Shown here: piece by piece, positions 24,539 to 32,193 of the stretch
How the letters are laid out: the number at the start of each line of letters is the position of its first letter
How positions within the stretch are numbered: position 1 is the stretch's first letter
Assembly (NCBI RefSeq): GCF_963677305.1
Contig: NZ_OY781925.1
Coordinates: 2,457,501-2,521,500, forward strand
Direction of reading: 5' to 3'
DNA: 64,000 bases
Source: an uncultured Holophaga sp.
GTDB taxonomy: Bacteria; Acidobacteriota; Holophagae; Holophagales; Holophagaceae
Notes under the pieces: generated by a model
What the model was told of the DNA's origin: nothing
Seen by the model: the letters and a program-made list of their open reading frames with translations, nothing else
Databases searched by the model: none
Position numbers and translations under genes: made by a program

Positions 24539-26020
24539 ATGAAGCAGCTTGAAACAGACGTCATCATCGTCGCCGCAGGCCTCTCAGGCTTGGCTGCCGC
24601 CATCTCGGCTGCCGAGAACGGCGCCCAGGTGATCGCCTTCGAGAAGGCCAATACCCCCGGCGGCGCTGCCAACATGGGCATGGGTCCCCTGGGCATCGGC
24701 TCGGACATCCAGAAGCACCACCTGGTGAACATCACCCCCTTCGAGGCCTTCCGCAAGCACATGGCCTTCACCCACTGGAATGTGGATGCCCGGCTGGTGC
24801 GGGACTACTACATGAAGTCCGGCGACACCATCAACTGGCTCCAGGAGATGGGCGTGGAGTTCGTGGGAGTCTCCCCCGCCTACGCCGCCCCCGAGACCAT
24901 GAAGCCCTACGCCACCTCCGAGCCCACTTGGCACCTGGTGAAACCCGAGGGGGGCGGCATGCCCGGCCCCCGCGCCGCCGGGGCCATGATCAAGAAGATG
25001 ACCGAGCGGGCGGAGGAGCTGGGGGTCCAGATCCTCCTGGAGACCCCCGTGAAGAAGATCCTCGTGGAGGATGGCCGCGCCGTGGGCGTCATCGCCACGG
25101 ACAAGGACGGTGAGGAAGTGGAGGCCCGCGCCAAGGCCGTCATCATCGCCACCGGCGGCTTCGGCGCCAACGCCCAGATGATCAAGGAGCACATCGGCTA
25201 CAACTGGGGCAAGGACCTCTTTTCCTTCGCCGTGCCCGGCATGGTGGGCGAGGGGCTGCGCATGGCCTGGGCAGCAGGGGCCGGCAAGACCCTCATGAAC
25301 CTGGAGCTCATGTACCAGATCCCCGACAACATGGCCCACTTCGTCATCGAGGGCGCCTTCCGCCAGCCCTGCCTCTGGGTCAACAAGCTGGGGCACCGCT
25401 TCATGCCCGAGGACGGCATCCCCAACACCACCTTCACGGGCAACGCCATCGCCGCCCAGCCTGGGCACATGGCCTACGCCATCTTCGACAGCAAGCTGCT
25501 CAAGCACTATAAACGCAACGGCCCTGATATCCAGTCCCACGTCCACCCCCACGACCTCTACAAGCAGTTCGACGCCGCCCTCAAGGCAGCCCAGGAGGAG
25601 GGCTACGAGCATGTCTGCGAGGCCGATTCCCTGGAGGAACTGGCAGACAAGATGGGCATCGACAAGGAGGCCCTCCTCAAGACCGTGGAAGAGTACAACG
25701 AGGACTGCGACAGCCACTTCGACAGCCTCTTCGACAAGTCCCGCCAGTTCATGCAGCCCATCCGAACCTCGAAGTTCTACGCCTGCCGCCAGTTCGTGGG
25801 CGCCTACGGCACCCTGGGGGGCATCCGCATCAACTACAAGACCGAGGTCATGACCGAAGACGACAAGGTGATCCCCGGCCTCTACGCCGTGGGCGTCGAC
25901 GCCTGCGCCATCTATGGCCACACCTATCCCTTCATCCTCCCCGGCAACACCATGGGCTTCTGCCTGAACAGCGGACGCATGGCAGGGGAGAACGCCGCGG
26001 AGCTGTTGAACGCCGACTGA
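24539..26020 (+). CDS. Fumarate-reductase/3-ketosteroid-dehydrogenase-type FAD flavoprotein
   Basis: 493 residues with the FAD_binding_2 fold: DVIIVAAGLSGLAAAISAAE at the N-terminus (first Gly of GxGxxG is Ala), IIATGGFGANAQMI in the middle, and a C-terminal FAD segment (GLYAVGVDACAIYG...NTMGFCLNSGRMAGENAA). Such proteins reduce activated C=C bonds (fumarate, urocanate, cinnamates) or dehydrogenate ring compounds. No haem domain, FMN attachment domain or signal peptide is present, so it is cytoplasmic and needs a partner donor. It has a strong GGAGGTG site and follows the NuoF-like gene by 31 bp. An ene-reductase role in the island is inferred. Confidence 0.88.
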   Translation: MKQLETDVIIVAAGLSGLAAAISAAENGAQVIAFEKANTPGGAANMGMGPLGIGSDIQKHHLVNITPFEAFRKHMAFTHWNVDARLVRDYYMKSGDTINWLQEMGVEFVGVSPAYAAPETMKPYATSEPTWHLVKPEGGGMPGPRAAGAMIKKMTERAEELGVQILLETPVKKILVEDGRAVGVIATDKDGEEVEARAKAVIIATGGFGANAQMIKEHIGYNWGKDLFSFAVPGMVGEGLRMAWAAGAGKTLMNLELMYQIPDNMAHFVIEGAFRQPCLWVNKLGHRFMPEDGIPNTTFTGNAIAAQPGHMAYAIFDSKLLKHYKRNGPDIQSHVHPHDLYKQFDAALKAAQEEGYEHVCEADSLEELADKMGIDKEALLKTVEEYNEDCDSHFDSLFDKSRQFMQPIRTSKFYACRQFVGAYGTLGGIRINYKTEVMTEDDKVIPGLYAVGVDACAIYGHTYPFILPGNTMGFCLNSGRMAGENAAELLNAD

Positions 26021-26040
26021 GCCCCCCACCCGCCCTGCAT

Positions 26041-26068
26041 AGCCCCCTCCCCGGAGGGGGCTTTTGCT
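26041..26068 (+). terminator. Intrinsic terminator after the flavoprotein gene
   Basis: AGCCCCCTCC pairs with GGAGGGGGCT (26053-26062), followed by TTTGCTT. It probably ends the transcript that begins at the oxidoreductase gene at 21372, leaving the EthD-like/PhlG-like pair under a separate promoter. Confidence 0.7.
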
Positions 26069-26100
26069 TGTCCGCAGGGGAGCACCCCACTCCGTCATGG

Positions 26101-26143
26101 GTGATGACATCCATGCATCGCCGCAGCGCATGGATGTCATCAC
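26101..26143. promoter_or_regulatory. Perfect 16-bp inverted repeat (operator candidate)
   Basis: GTGATGACATCCATGC (26101-26116) is repeated in perfect inverse at 26128-26143 with an 11-base spacer. No T-run follows and a separate terminator lies just upstream, so it is not a simple terminator. The rest of the 310-bp gap (26021-26330) holds no gene; a ribosome-binding site AGGAGGTG lies at its end. A dimeric or tetrameric regulator site for the EthD-like/PhlG-like operon is the likeliest role. Confidence 0.6.
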
Positions 26144-26330
26144 AAGGAACCATTTCCTATCTTCTGAGACAGGACCTAGCCTTCCATCAAGCCCAAGGGC
26201 CGCTCCGGACCTCCGCCTCCTCCGACCTTCCAGGTCGGGAGGGCCCGGACCTGGAAAGCTCTGCTTACGCCCTCAGTTCCCTCTCGCCCCCAAGGGGGCC
26301 TTTCCACATTCCCTTTCCAGGAGGTGCATC

Positions 26331-27119
26331 GTGCCCATCAAGCTGATGGCCGCATCACGCAAGCGCCCGGGGCTCACCCGGGCCGAATACCAGCGTTACA
26401 TCGAGTTCTACCACGGCACCATCGCCCGCCAGGAGCGCCTCAAGATCGACACCTACATCCAGAACCACGTCATCGATGGGGCCTGGGGGGTGCTCAGCGA
26501 TCCCGACCACCAGAACAAGGTGGTGGACCGCGACGCCGTGGTGGAGCTCTCCTTCAAGTGCTTCCGGGACATGATGGAGACCCTGGAGCCTGCAGTACCC
26601 TCCGCCGCCTCCGCCGATGGGCAGTATTTCGCCAACGAGAGCACCAATATCATCGTCATGGCCGAGGAGGAGGAGATACCCGTCGCCAGCCCCATCCCCG
26701 CCTTCAATCCGGGTCTCGGCATCGTGAAAGGGGTCGGCGCCCTCAAGGTCCTGCAGTACATCATGCGCGATGAAAACACCTATCCGGAGGACTACCGGAT
26801 GTACTGGCGCCAGGCTCACGAGGCCGCGGCAGCCGCCTCCCCCTACTACCAGGAGCAGTGCCGCCGGGTGCAGGCCAACTGGCGCTGCCGGGCCAATGAC
26901 AACGATGGCGCCGCCCGCAAGCACTTCAAGATGGTTGATCCCCCGGTCTACGACCTGGTGGTGGCCCACTGGTTCGACACGATGGAGCAGGTGGGGGCCT
27001 TCCGCCAGTACGTCGAGACCCTCCAAAAGGCCGAGGGGCCGACCTATGCCCATTGGTCCCAGTCCTTCTTCCTCTACACCAAGCAGATCGTCATCGTCCG
27101 CGACACGCCCCTGAGCTGA
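26331..27119 (+). CDS. Tandem EthD/dimeric alpha-beta-barrel domain protein
   Basis: 262 residues from a GTG with a strong AGGAGGTG site. The N-terminal half (KLMAASRKRPGLTRAEYQRY...YHGTIA) has the EthD pattern. The C-terminal half repeats a similar plan (LQYIMRDENTYPEDYRMYWRQAHEAAA). Both halves are probably ferredoxin-like folds that pair inside one chain. EthD-like barrels serve as isomerases, cyclases, oxygenases or accessory proteins for aromatic substrates. It stands 13 bp before the PhlG-family hydrolase gene. A chalcone-isomerase-like role is suggested only by context and fold; I see no sequence signature for it. Confidence 0.8.
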   Translation: MPIKLMAASRKRPGLTRAEYQRYIEFYHGTIARQERLKIDTYIQNHVIDGAWGVLSDPDHQNKVVDRDAVVELSFKCFRDMMETLEPAVPSAASADGQYFANESTNIIVMAEEEEIPVASPIPAFNPGLGIVKGVGALKVLQYIMRDENTYPEDYRMYWRQAHEAAAAASPYYQEQCRRVQANWRCRANDNDGAARKHFKMVDPPVYDLVVAHWFDTMEQVGAFRQYVETLQKAEGPTYAHWSQSFFLYTKQIVIVRDTPLS

Positions 27120-27132
27120 GAAAGGAGTCCCC

Positions 27133-28020
27133 ATGTCCACCCCTGAGACCCGGCAGTACACCTACAAGGACTGGTACCCCACCACCCAGGTGAAGGCTGC
27201 CCAGCATGACCTGAGCCCCGAGGAGAAGGCCCGCCCCTTCGCCAAGTATTTCTATGAGGAGATCCCCCAGCCCGACCCCGCCCACATGGCCCTGATGGAC
27301 CATCCCTGCGACCCCGCCAAGGCCCTTCACCCCTCCCGGATGAACGACCTGCTCAATCCCGGCGACCTGGACGTGGAGATCGGCTGGTGCAACCTGCCCG
27401 ACGGGGCCGGCTTCATTGCCAACAAGAGCGTCTACCCCGGCGTCACCGCCGAGATGATCGACTGGTGGTTCGCCTGGCACCCCCTGGAGGACCTGCGCTA
27501 TCGCATCTGGTATCCGCCCCAGCACGGGGGTATCCACCTGAGCCCCGAGGGGCGCAAGCGCATCCTGGATGACCGTATTCCCATGGCCGAGCGCAACTGG
27601 GGCGTGGTGCACCACGTCACCGAGAACTGCGACTGCGGGATGGAGAACATCACCATCAGTTTCAAGTCTCCCCAGGACTACGGCTTCGACATGAGCCGCT
27701 TCAAGCAGCCATATGTAGCCACCTTCGCCGGGGGGCAGGGCTGGGCCGTGGCGGTGAACAAGACCGACGAGTCCATCACCGCCCCCGCCATGATGTGCCA
27801 CATCTTCCGCGACACCGCCGAGGGCCTGGAGCACCGCACCCGCTTCTGGCTGGGCTACCGCCTCTCCAACGGTGTGCCCGAGTGCACCCTGCCTCCCGGC
27901 GTGGCCGTGCCCCAGGCCGCCGTCCAGGGGCTCGCCCGCCACAACGTGAAGGAGTTCACCCGTTTCAAACACTTCCTGCCCCGGATCTATGCCGAGTTCG
28001 GCGGTCGGATGCTCGTATAG
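27133..28020 (+). CDS. PhlG / phloretin-hydrolase-family C-C hydrolase
   Basis: 295 residues, matching the length of 2,4-diacetylphloroglucinol hydrolase (PhlG) and phloretin hydrolase. These zinc enzymes cut the bond between an acyl group and a phloroglucinol ring. Family landmarks are DWWFAWHPLEDLRYRIWYP, then His131 in PPQHGG, Glu164 in HHVTEN, and the pair His270/Glu274 in ARHNVKEF. From memory, PhlG binds zinc with His129, Glu160, His270 and Glu274, so the HxxxE pair matches and the other two are plausible equivalents. The ATG has an AAAGGAG site. It is probably cytoplasmic and cotranscribed with the EthD-like gene. The actual acyl-phenol substrate is unknown. Confidence 0.88.
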   Translation: MSTPETRQYTYKDWYPTTQVKAAQHDLSPEEKARPFAKYFYEEIPQPDPAHMALMDHPCDPAKALHPSRMNDLLNPGDLDVEIGWCNLPDGAGFIANKSVYPGVTAEMIDWWFAWHPLEDLRYRIWYPPQHGGIHLSPEGRKRILDDRIPMAERNWGVVHHVTENCDCGMENITISFKSPQDYGFDMSRFKQPYVATFAGGQGWAVAVNKTDESITAPAMMCHIFRDTAEGLEHRTRFWLGYRLSNGVPECTLPPGVAVPQAAVQGLARHNVKEFTRFKHFLPRIYAEFGGRMLV

Positions 28021-28024
28021 GACC

Positions 28025-28924
28025 TCAGCCCCGGGCCGCTCCGGCCAGCACCCCCAGGGCCTTCAGGAATACCTGGAGGGTGGGCCGGAGCCCCTGAGCA
28101 TGCCAGGCGATGCAGCCCTTGAGGGTGGGACGCCAGTCCTCCAGTTCGCGGAAGGCCAGGTGGGGGTGGGCCTTGGGATCGAACATGTAGCGGGGCAGCA
28201 GGGAGAGCCCGGCGCCGGACTCCACCAGCATGAAGAGGGTGCCGAAGTCCTGGGTCTGCTGCAGCTCCTGGGGCCTTCCCCCCAGGCGGCTCCAGAAGTC
28301 CTGGTGGGTGGTGAGGGAGGGGGGCGCCAGGGAAGGTGCAGGCTCGATGAAGGCCTCCCCCGCCAGGTCAGAGAGCCAGAGGGGACCCTCGGCCAAAGGG
28401 TGGTCGCTGGGCAGGAGCACCCCGATGGGGGACTCGAAGAGCAGCTCGGAACGCAAACCCGGCAGGTCCTCCACGGCCCGTACATGGCTGAAGGCGATGT
28501 CCAGGCTGCCCTCCACCAGCCGCTCCCGCAGTTCTTTCAGGGAGTAGTGGGCCACCTTCACCCGGATGCCCGGGAACTCGCGCTTGAAGCGCTTCAGGAA
28601 GAGGGGCAGGAAGCGCTCCTCACCGCCCCCGATGAAGCCCAGCCGCACCTCGCCGGCAAGACCCTCACCAATGCTCCGGGTACTCTGGAGCAGTCCACCG
28701 TAGCTGTTGAGGATGGGACGGATGCGCCGCAAGAAATGTGCTCCGGCCGCGGTGAGACGCACGGAGCGGGAGCTCCGCTCGAAGAGCCGGGTGCCCACCT
28801 CCACCTCCAGGGCGGCCACTTGGTAGCCCACGGCCGAGTGGGTGAGCCCCAGCTGCCGGGCGGCCCCGGTGAAGCTGAGGTGCTCGGCGACACCCAGGAA
28901 GCAGCGGATCTGGCGTGTATCCAT
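28025..28924 (-). CDS. LysR-family transcriptional regulator
   Basis: 299 residues. The helix-turn-helix RQIRCFLGVAEHLSFTGAARQLGLTHSAVGYQVAALEVEVG is standard for the main LysR branch, followed by a type 2 periplasmic-binding-like effector domain (about 90-290). It differs from the NodD-like regulator at 20087. It is divergent from the 2-enoate-reductase-type gene at 29132 and convergent with the PhlG-like gene, with four bases between the stops. The 207-bp divergent gap is AT-rich near 28970-29025 and probably holds its operator. Control of the neighbouring flavoenzyme is inferred. Confidence 0.92.
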   Translation of the reverse strand: MDTRQIRCFLGVAEHLSFTGAARQLGLTHSAVGYQVAALEVEVGTRLFERSSRSVRLTAAGAHFLRRIRPILNSYGGLLQSTRSIGEGLAGEVRLGFIGGGEERFLPLFLKRFKREFPGIRVKVAHYSLKELRERLVEGSLDIAFSHVRAVEDLPGLRSELLFESPIGVLLPSDHPLAEGPLWLSDLAGEAFIEPAPSLAPPSLTTHQDFWSRLGGRPQELQQTQDFGTLFMLVESGAGLSLLPRYMFDPKAHPHLAFRELEDWRPTLKGCIAWHAQGLRPTLQVFLKALGVLAGAARG

Positions 28925-29131
28925 GGGAAGAGGTCCTGCTCCAAGGGTCTCATGACCCCTGCCATCTGTAAAAATTTTCGTCCGCTGCAGACAAAGTTTT
29001 ATTTATTTTCGTACACACGCCCAACCACTATGCTGGACTCACCCCATCGCCGCCCCAGGGCCCTGTGAACCCGCAGCCTCTGCCTGCCCTGCCCCATTGC
29101 GCACCACCGCTCCCCGATCCCAGGAGATCCC

Positions 29132-31156
29132 ATGAATCCCTATCCGCACCTCAACAGCCCCATCCAGGTGGGCAGGTTCACCTACCGCAACCGCATTGAG
29201 TCCGCCCCCACGATCTTCTCCAGCCTGGCCCTGGTCCCCTTCCTCACCGAGCGCATCCTGCGCATGCAGGAGGACCGCGCCAAGGGCGGCTGCGCGGCGG
29301 TGGTGAACGGTGAGATCTCCGTGAACTTCGATGACAGCCTGCGCCCCATCGTGGCGGGCGAAGGCAAGATGATCAAACTCACCGTGGACTACAAGGACTT
29401 CAGCACCCCCGCCTTTGCCACCTTCCAGCGCAACGCCCGGGTCATCAAGCAGCACGGTGCCGTGGCCATCGCGGAGCTCTCCCACTTCGGCATCGAGAAG
29501 CCCTATCTGGAGGACGGCATCCACCCCCTGGGTCCTGTGGCCTACACCAAGCCCGACGGCACCGAGGTGAAGGCCTTCTGCGAAAGCTCCATGGCCAAGG
29601 TGGCCGGCGACTTCGCCGATGCCGCAGCCTTCATGCAGAAGGCTGGCTTTGACGGCGTCTTCGTCCACTGCGGCCATGGCTGGATGATCGGCCAGTTCCT
29701 GTCACCCCGGAACAACACCCGCACGGACGACTACGGCGGCAGCATCGAGAACCGGGGCCGCTTCCCCCTACAGATCCTGACGGCCATCCGGGAGCGCTGC
29801 GGCAGCGACTTCCTCATCGAGATCCGCCTGAGCGGCCAGGAGAACCTCCCCGGGGGCATCACCCTGGATGACACCGTGGGCTTCTGCAGGCTGCTGGAGG
29901 GCACGGGCCTGGTGGACCTGATCCACATCAGCGCCGGCCACTACTACAGTCCCGCCCGCTCCAACGAGTTTTCCACCATCTTCCGGCCCCACGCCCTCAA
30001 CGCCGACTATGCCGCAGCGGTGAAGCAGGCTGTCACCATCCCGGTGGCTGTGGTGGGCGGCATCACCACCGCCGAGGACGCTGAGCGGGTCATCGCTGAG
30101 GGCAAGGCCGACATCGTCTCCATGGGCCGCCAGATGATCGCGGACCCCGACTTCGCCAACAAGGCCGCCGCCGGCAAGGGCGACGAGATCCGGGCCTGCC
30201 TGCGCTGCTGTGTCTGCTACCCCGGGCCTTCCGGCGAGCATGAGACCGACCCGGCGGGACGCCACTTCCCCGGCCTGGGCTCCTGCACCATCAACCCCTA
30301 CAACGTGAACTCCTTCTCCCACCATCAGGTGCTGCCCGAGGACATGCCCAAGCCCGCGGGCTCCCGGCGGGTCCTCATCGTGGGGGGCGGCCCCGGTGGT
30401 ATGCAGGCGGCCATCGATGCCTGCGACCGGGGCCACCAGGTCACCCTCATGGACAATGCCGAGCGCCTGGGGGGCACCCTGCGCCTGACGGACTGCGATG
30501 TTTACAAGCGGGACCTCTTCCAGTTCAAGGAGCTGCTGGTGCGGGAGGTGGCCAAGCGGCCCATCGAGGTGCGGCTCAACACCCAGGTGACCCCTGAGGT
30601 GGTGAAGGCCTTTGCGCCCGAGGCCCTCATCCTGGCCATCGGCGCCGACCCCGCCGTGCCCCCCATTCCGGGGGTGGAGCACGCCCTGAAGGCCTTCGAC
30701 ACCTACTTCCTGCCCGATGCCCGGGTGGGCAAGCGCGTGGTCATGGTGGGCGGTGGTCTGGTGGGCTGCGAGGCAGGCCTGGAACTGGTCCACAAGGGCC
30801 ACGAGGTCACGGTCATCGAGATGGCCGAGCGCCTGGTGCCGGAGTTCATCGGCATCCACCGCACGGCCCTGCTGGATGAGATGGATCGGGTCGGGATGAA
30901 GAGCCTTGTGAAGACCACCTGCAGGGCCATCCAGCCTGATGGGGTGCGAGTCGCCGACAGCCAAGGGACCGAGAGCTTCATCTCCGCCGATACGGTGGTG
31001 CTGGCCCTCGGCTACCGGGCCCGCACGGAGGCCACCAAGATCCTGCGCGAAGCCGCCGGGGAGATCCCCGTCTTCGAAATCGGCGACTGCCGCAAGGCCG
31101 CCAAGGTGGGCGAGGCCATCCAGCAGGGCTGGACCGCGGCGATGTCCATCGTATAA
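29132..31156 (+). CDS. 2-Enoate-reductase-type NADH:flavin oxidoreductase (OYE barrel + Fe-S + FAD)
   Basis: 674 residues. An FMN-binding old-yellow-enzyme barrel (1-~355) shows GWMIGQFLSPRNNTRTDDYGG, SIENRGRFPLQI and VVGGITTAEDAERVI. Cysteines for a [4Fe-4S] cluster follow (RACLRCCVCYPG ... GSCTINP). The cluster segment has a longer insert than usual before its last Cys. A FAD/NADH disulfide-reductase-like half ends the protein (LIVGGGPGGMQAAIDACDRGH, VVMVGGGLVGCEAGLELVHKGH). Relatives include 2-enoate reductase, 2,4-dienoyl-CoA reductase, BaiCD and, as I recall, the flavanone/flavanonol-cleaving reductase of Eubacterium ramulus. It should reduce an activated C=C or cleave an ether-like ring bond with NADH. 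Substrate unknown. Confidence 0.9.
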   Translation: MNPYPHLNSPIQVGRFTYRNRIESAPTIFSSLALVPFLTERILRMQEDRAKGGCAAVVNGEISVNFDDSLRPIVAGEGKMIKLTVDYKDFSTPAFATFQRNARVIKQHGAVAIAELSHFGIEKPYLEDGIHPLGPVAYTKPDGTEVKAFCESSMAKVAGDFADAAAFMQKAGFDGVFVHCGHGWMIGQFLSPRNNTRTDDYGGSIENRGRFPLQILTAIRERCGSDFLIEIRLSGQENLPGGITLDDTVGFCRLLEGTGLVDLIHISAGHYYSPARSNEFSTIFRPHALNADYAAAVKQAVTIPVAVVGGITTAEDAERVIAEGKADIVSMGRQMIADPDFANKAAAGKGDEIRACLRCCVCYPGPSGEHETDPAGRHFPGLGSCTINPYNVNSFSHHQVLPEDMPKPAGSRRVLIVGGGPGGMQAAIDACDRGHQVTLMDNAERLGGTLRLTDCDVYKRDLFQFKELLVREVAKRPIEVRLNTQVTPEVVKAFAPEALILAIGADPAVPPIPGVEHALKAFDTYFLPDARVGKRVVMVGGGLVGCEAGLELVHKGHEVTVIEMAERLVPEFIGIHRTALLDEMDRVGMKSLVKTTCRAIQPDGVRVADSQGTESFISADTVVLALGYRARTEATKILREAAGEIPVFEIGDCRKAAKVGEAIQQGWTAAMSIV

Positions 31157-31177
31157 GCCAGTCCCGGTGGTGGGCTC

Positions 31178-32167
31178 TCAGGCCTCCATCACCAGCACCG
31201 CAGCGCCCTGGACCCGTCCCGCCCGCAGGTCGTCCAGGGCGCACTGTGCCTCTTCCAGTGCGTAGGACTGCACCTCGCTCCGGAGGGGGATGCCTTCGAT
31301 GAGCCGGAAGAAGTCCAGGCCATCCTGCCGGGTGAGGTTGGCCACGCTCACGATCCGGCGTTCCTCCCAGAGGAGGCGGTAGTCGAAGCTGGGAATGGGG
31401 CTCATATGGATGCCCCCGCAGACGACCACCCCGCCCTTGCGGACGGCCTTCAGCGCCTGGGGCACCAGGGCACCGACCGGCGCGAAGAGAATGGCGGCGT
31501 CCAGGGACTCCGGTGGCAGCTCCTCCGAAGCCCCTGCCCAGACCGCGCCCAGGGAACGTGCGAAGGCCTGGCCTTCCGTATCCCCCGTGCGGGTGAAGGC
31601 ATAGACCTCCCGCCCCTGGGCCGAGGCCACTTGGCAGAGGAGGTGCGCGGCCGCCCCGAAGCCGTACAGCCCCAGCCGCCTCCCCTCCCCCGTCATGCCG
31701 TAGGCCCGGTAACCGATGAGGCCAGCACAGAGGAGGGGGGCTGCCTGAGCATCACCCAGGCCTTCAGGCAGGGAAAAACAGAAGCGGGCATCGGCCACGG
31801 CGTATTCTGCGTAGCCCCCGTTGCGCTGGTAGCCCGTGAAGACCGGGTGATCGCAGAGATTCTCCCGGTCCGAGCGGCAGTAATCGCAGTGGCCGCAGGT
31901 CTCCCCCAACCAGGGGACACCCAGCCGTTGGCCAGGGCGAAACCCCTCGACGCCGGGCCCCAAAGCGTCCACGCGGCCCACGATTTCGTGACCCAGCACC
32001 AGGGGCAGGATCGGTTCCGACAGTTCGCCATCCAGGATGTGGAGGTCGGTCCGGCAGACCGCGCAAGCCCCCACCCTCAGGCGCAGCTGCCCCGGCCCGG
32101 GTTCGGGCAGGGGCAGCTCGGCCAGCCTCAGGGGCTTTCCGGGACCTTCGAAGAGCATGGCGCGCAT
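31178..32167 (-). CDS. Zinc-dependent alcohol dehydrogenase family protein
   Basis: 329 residues of the medium-chain dehydrogenase superfamily. Catalytic-zinc region: CAVCRTDLHIL and LGHEIVG. Structural-zinc loop: GETCGHCDYCRSDRENLC. The nucleotide fold GLYGFGAAAHLLCQVA has a modified GxGxxA pattern. It oxidises an alcohol or reduces an aldehyde with NAD(P). It is convergent with the 2-enoate-reductase-type gene (21 bp between stops) and lies 26 bp downstream of rho in the same direction. It may belong to the catabolic island or only border it. Confidence 0.9.
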   Translation of the reverse strand: MRAMLFEGPGKPLRLAELPLPEPGPGQLRLRVGACAVCRTDLHILDGELSEPILPLVLGHEIVGRVDALGPGVEGFRPGQRLGVPWLGETCGHCDYCRSDRENLCDHPVFTGYQRNGGYAEYAVADARFCFSLPEGLGDAQAAPLLCAGLIGYRAYGMTGEGRRLGLYGFGAAAHLLCQVASAQGREVYAFTRTGDTEGQAFARSLGAVWAGASEELPPESLDAAILFAPVGALVPQALKAVRKGGVVVCGGIHMSPIPSFDYRLLWEERRIVSVANLTRQDGLDFFRLIEGIPLRSEVQSYALEEAQCALDDLRAGRVQGAAVLVMEA

Positions 32168-32193
32168 CGCCTTCTCTCCCGGTAAGCGGAGGT

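Noticed and set aside
26101..26143. Inverted repeat as a transcription terminator
   Set aside because: No T-run follows and the stop codon of the preceding gene already has a good terminator at 26041.
21372..31156. Complete phloroglucinol reductase/cyclohydrolase pathway in the island
   Set aside because: No short-chain-dehydrogenase-type phloroglucinol reductase or later ring-opening enzyme is present in the window, so only the upper steps can be proposed.
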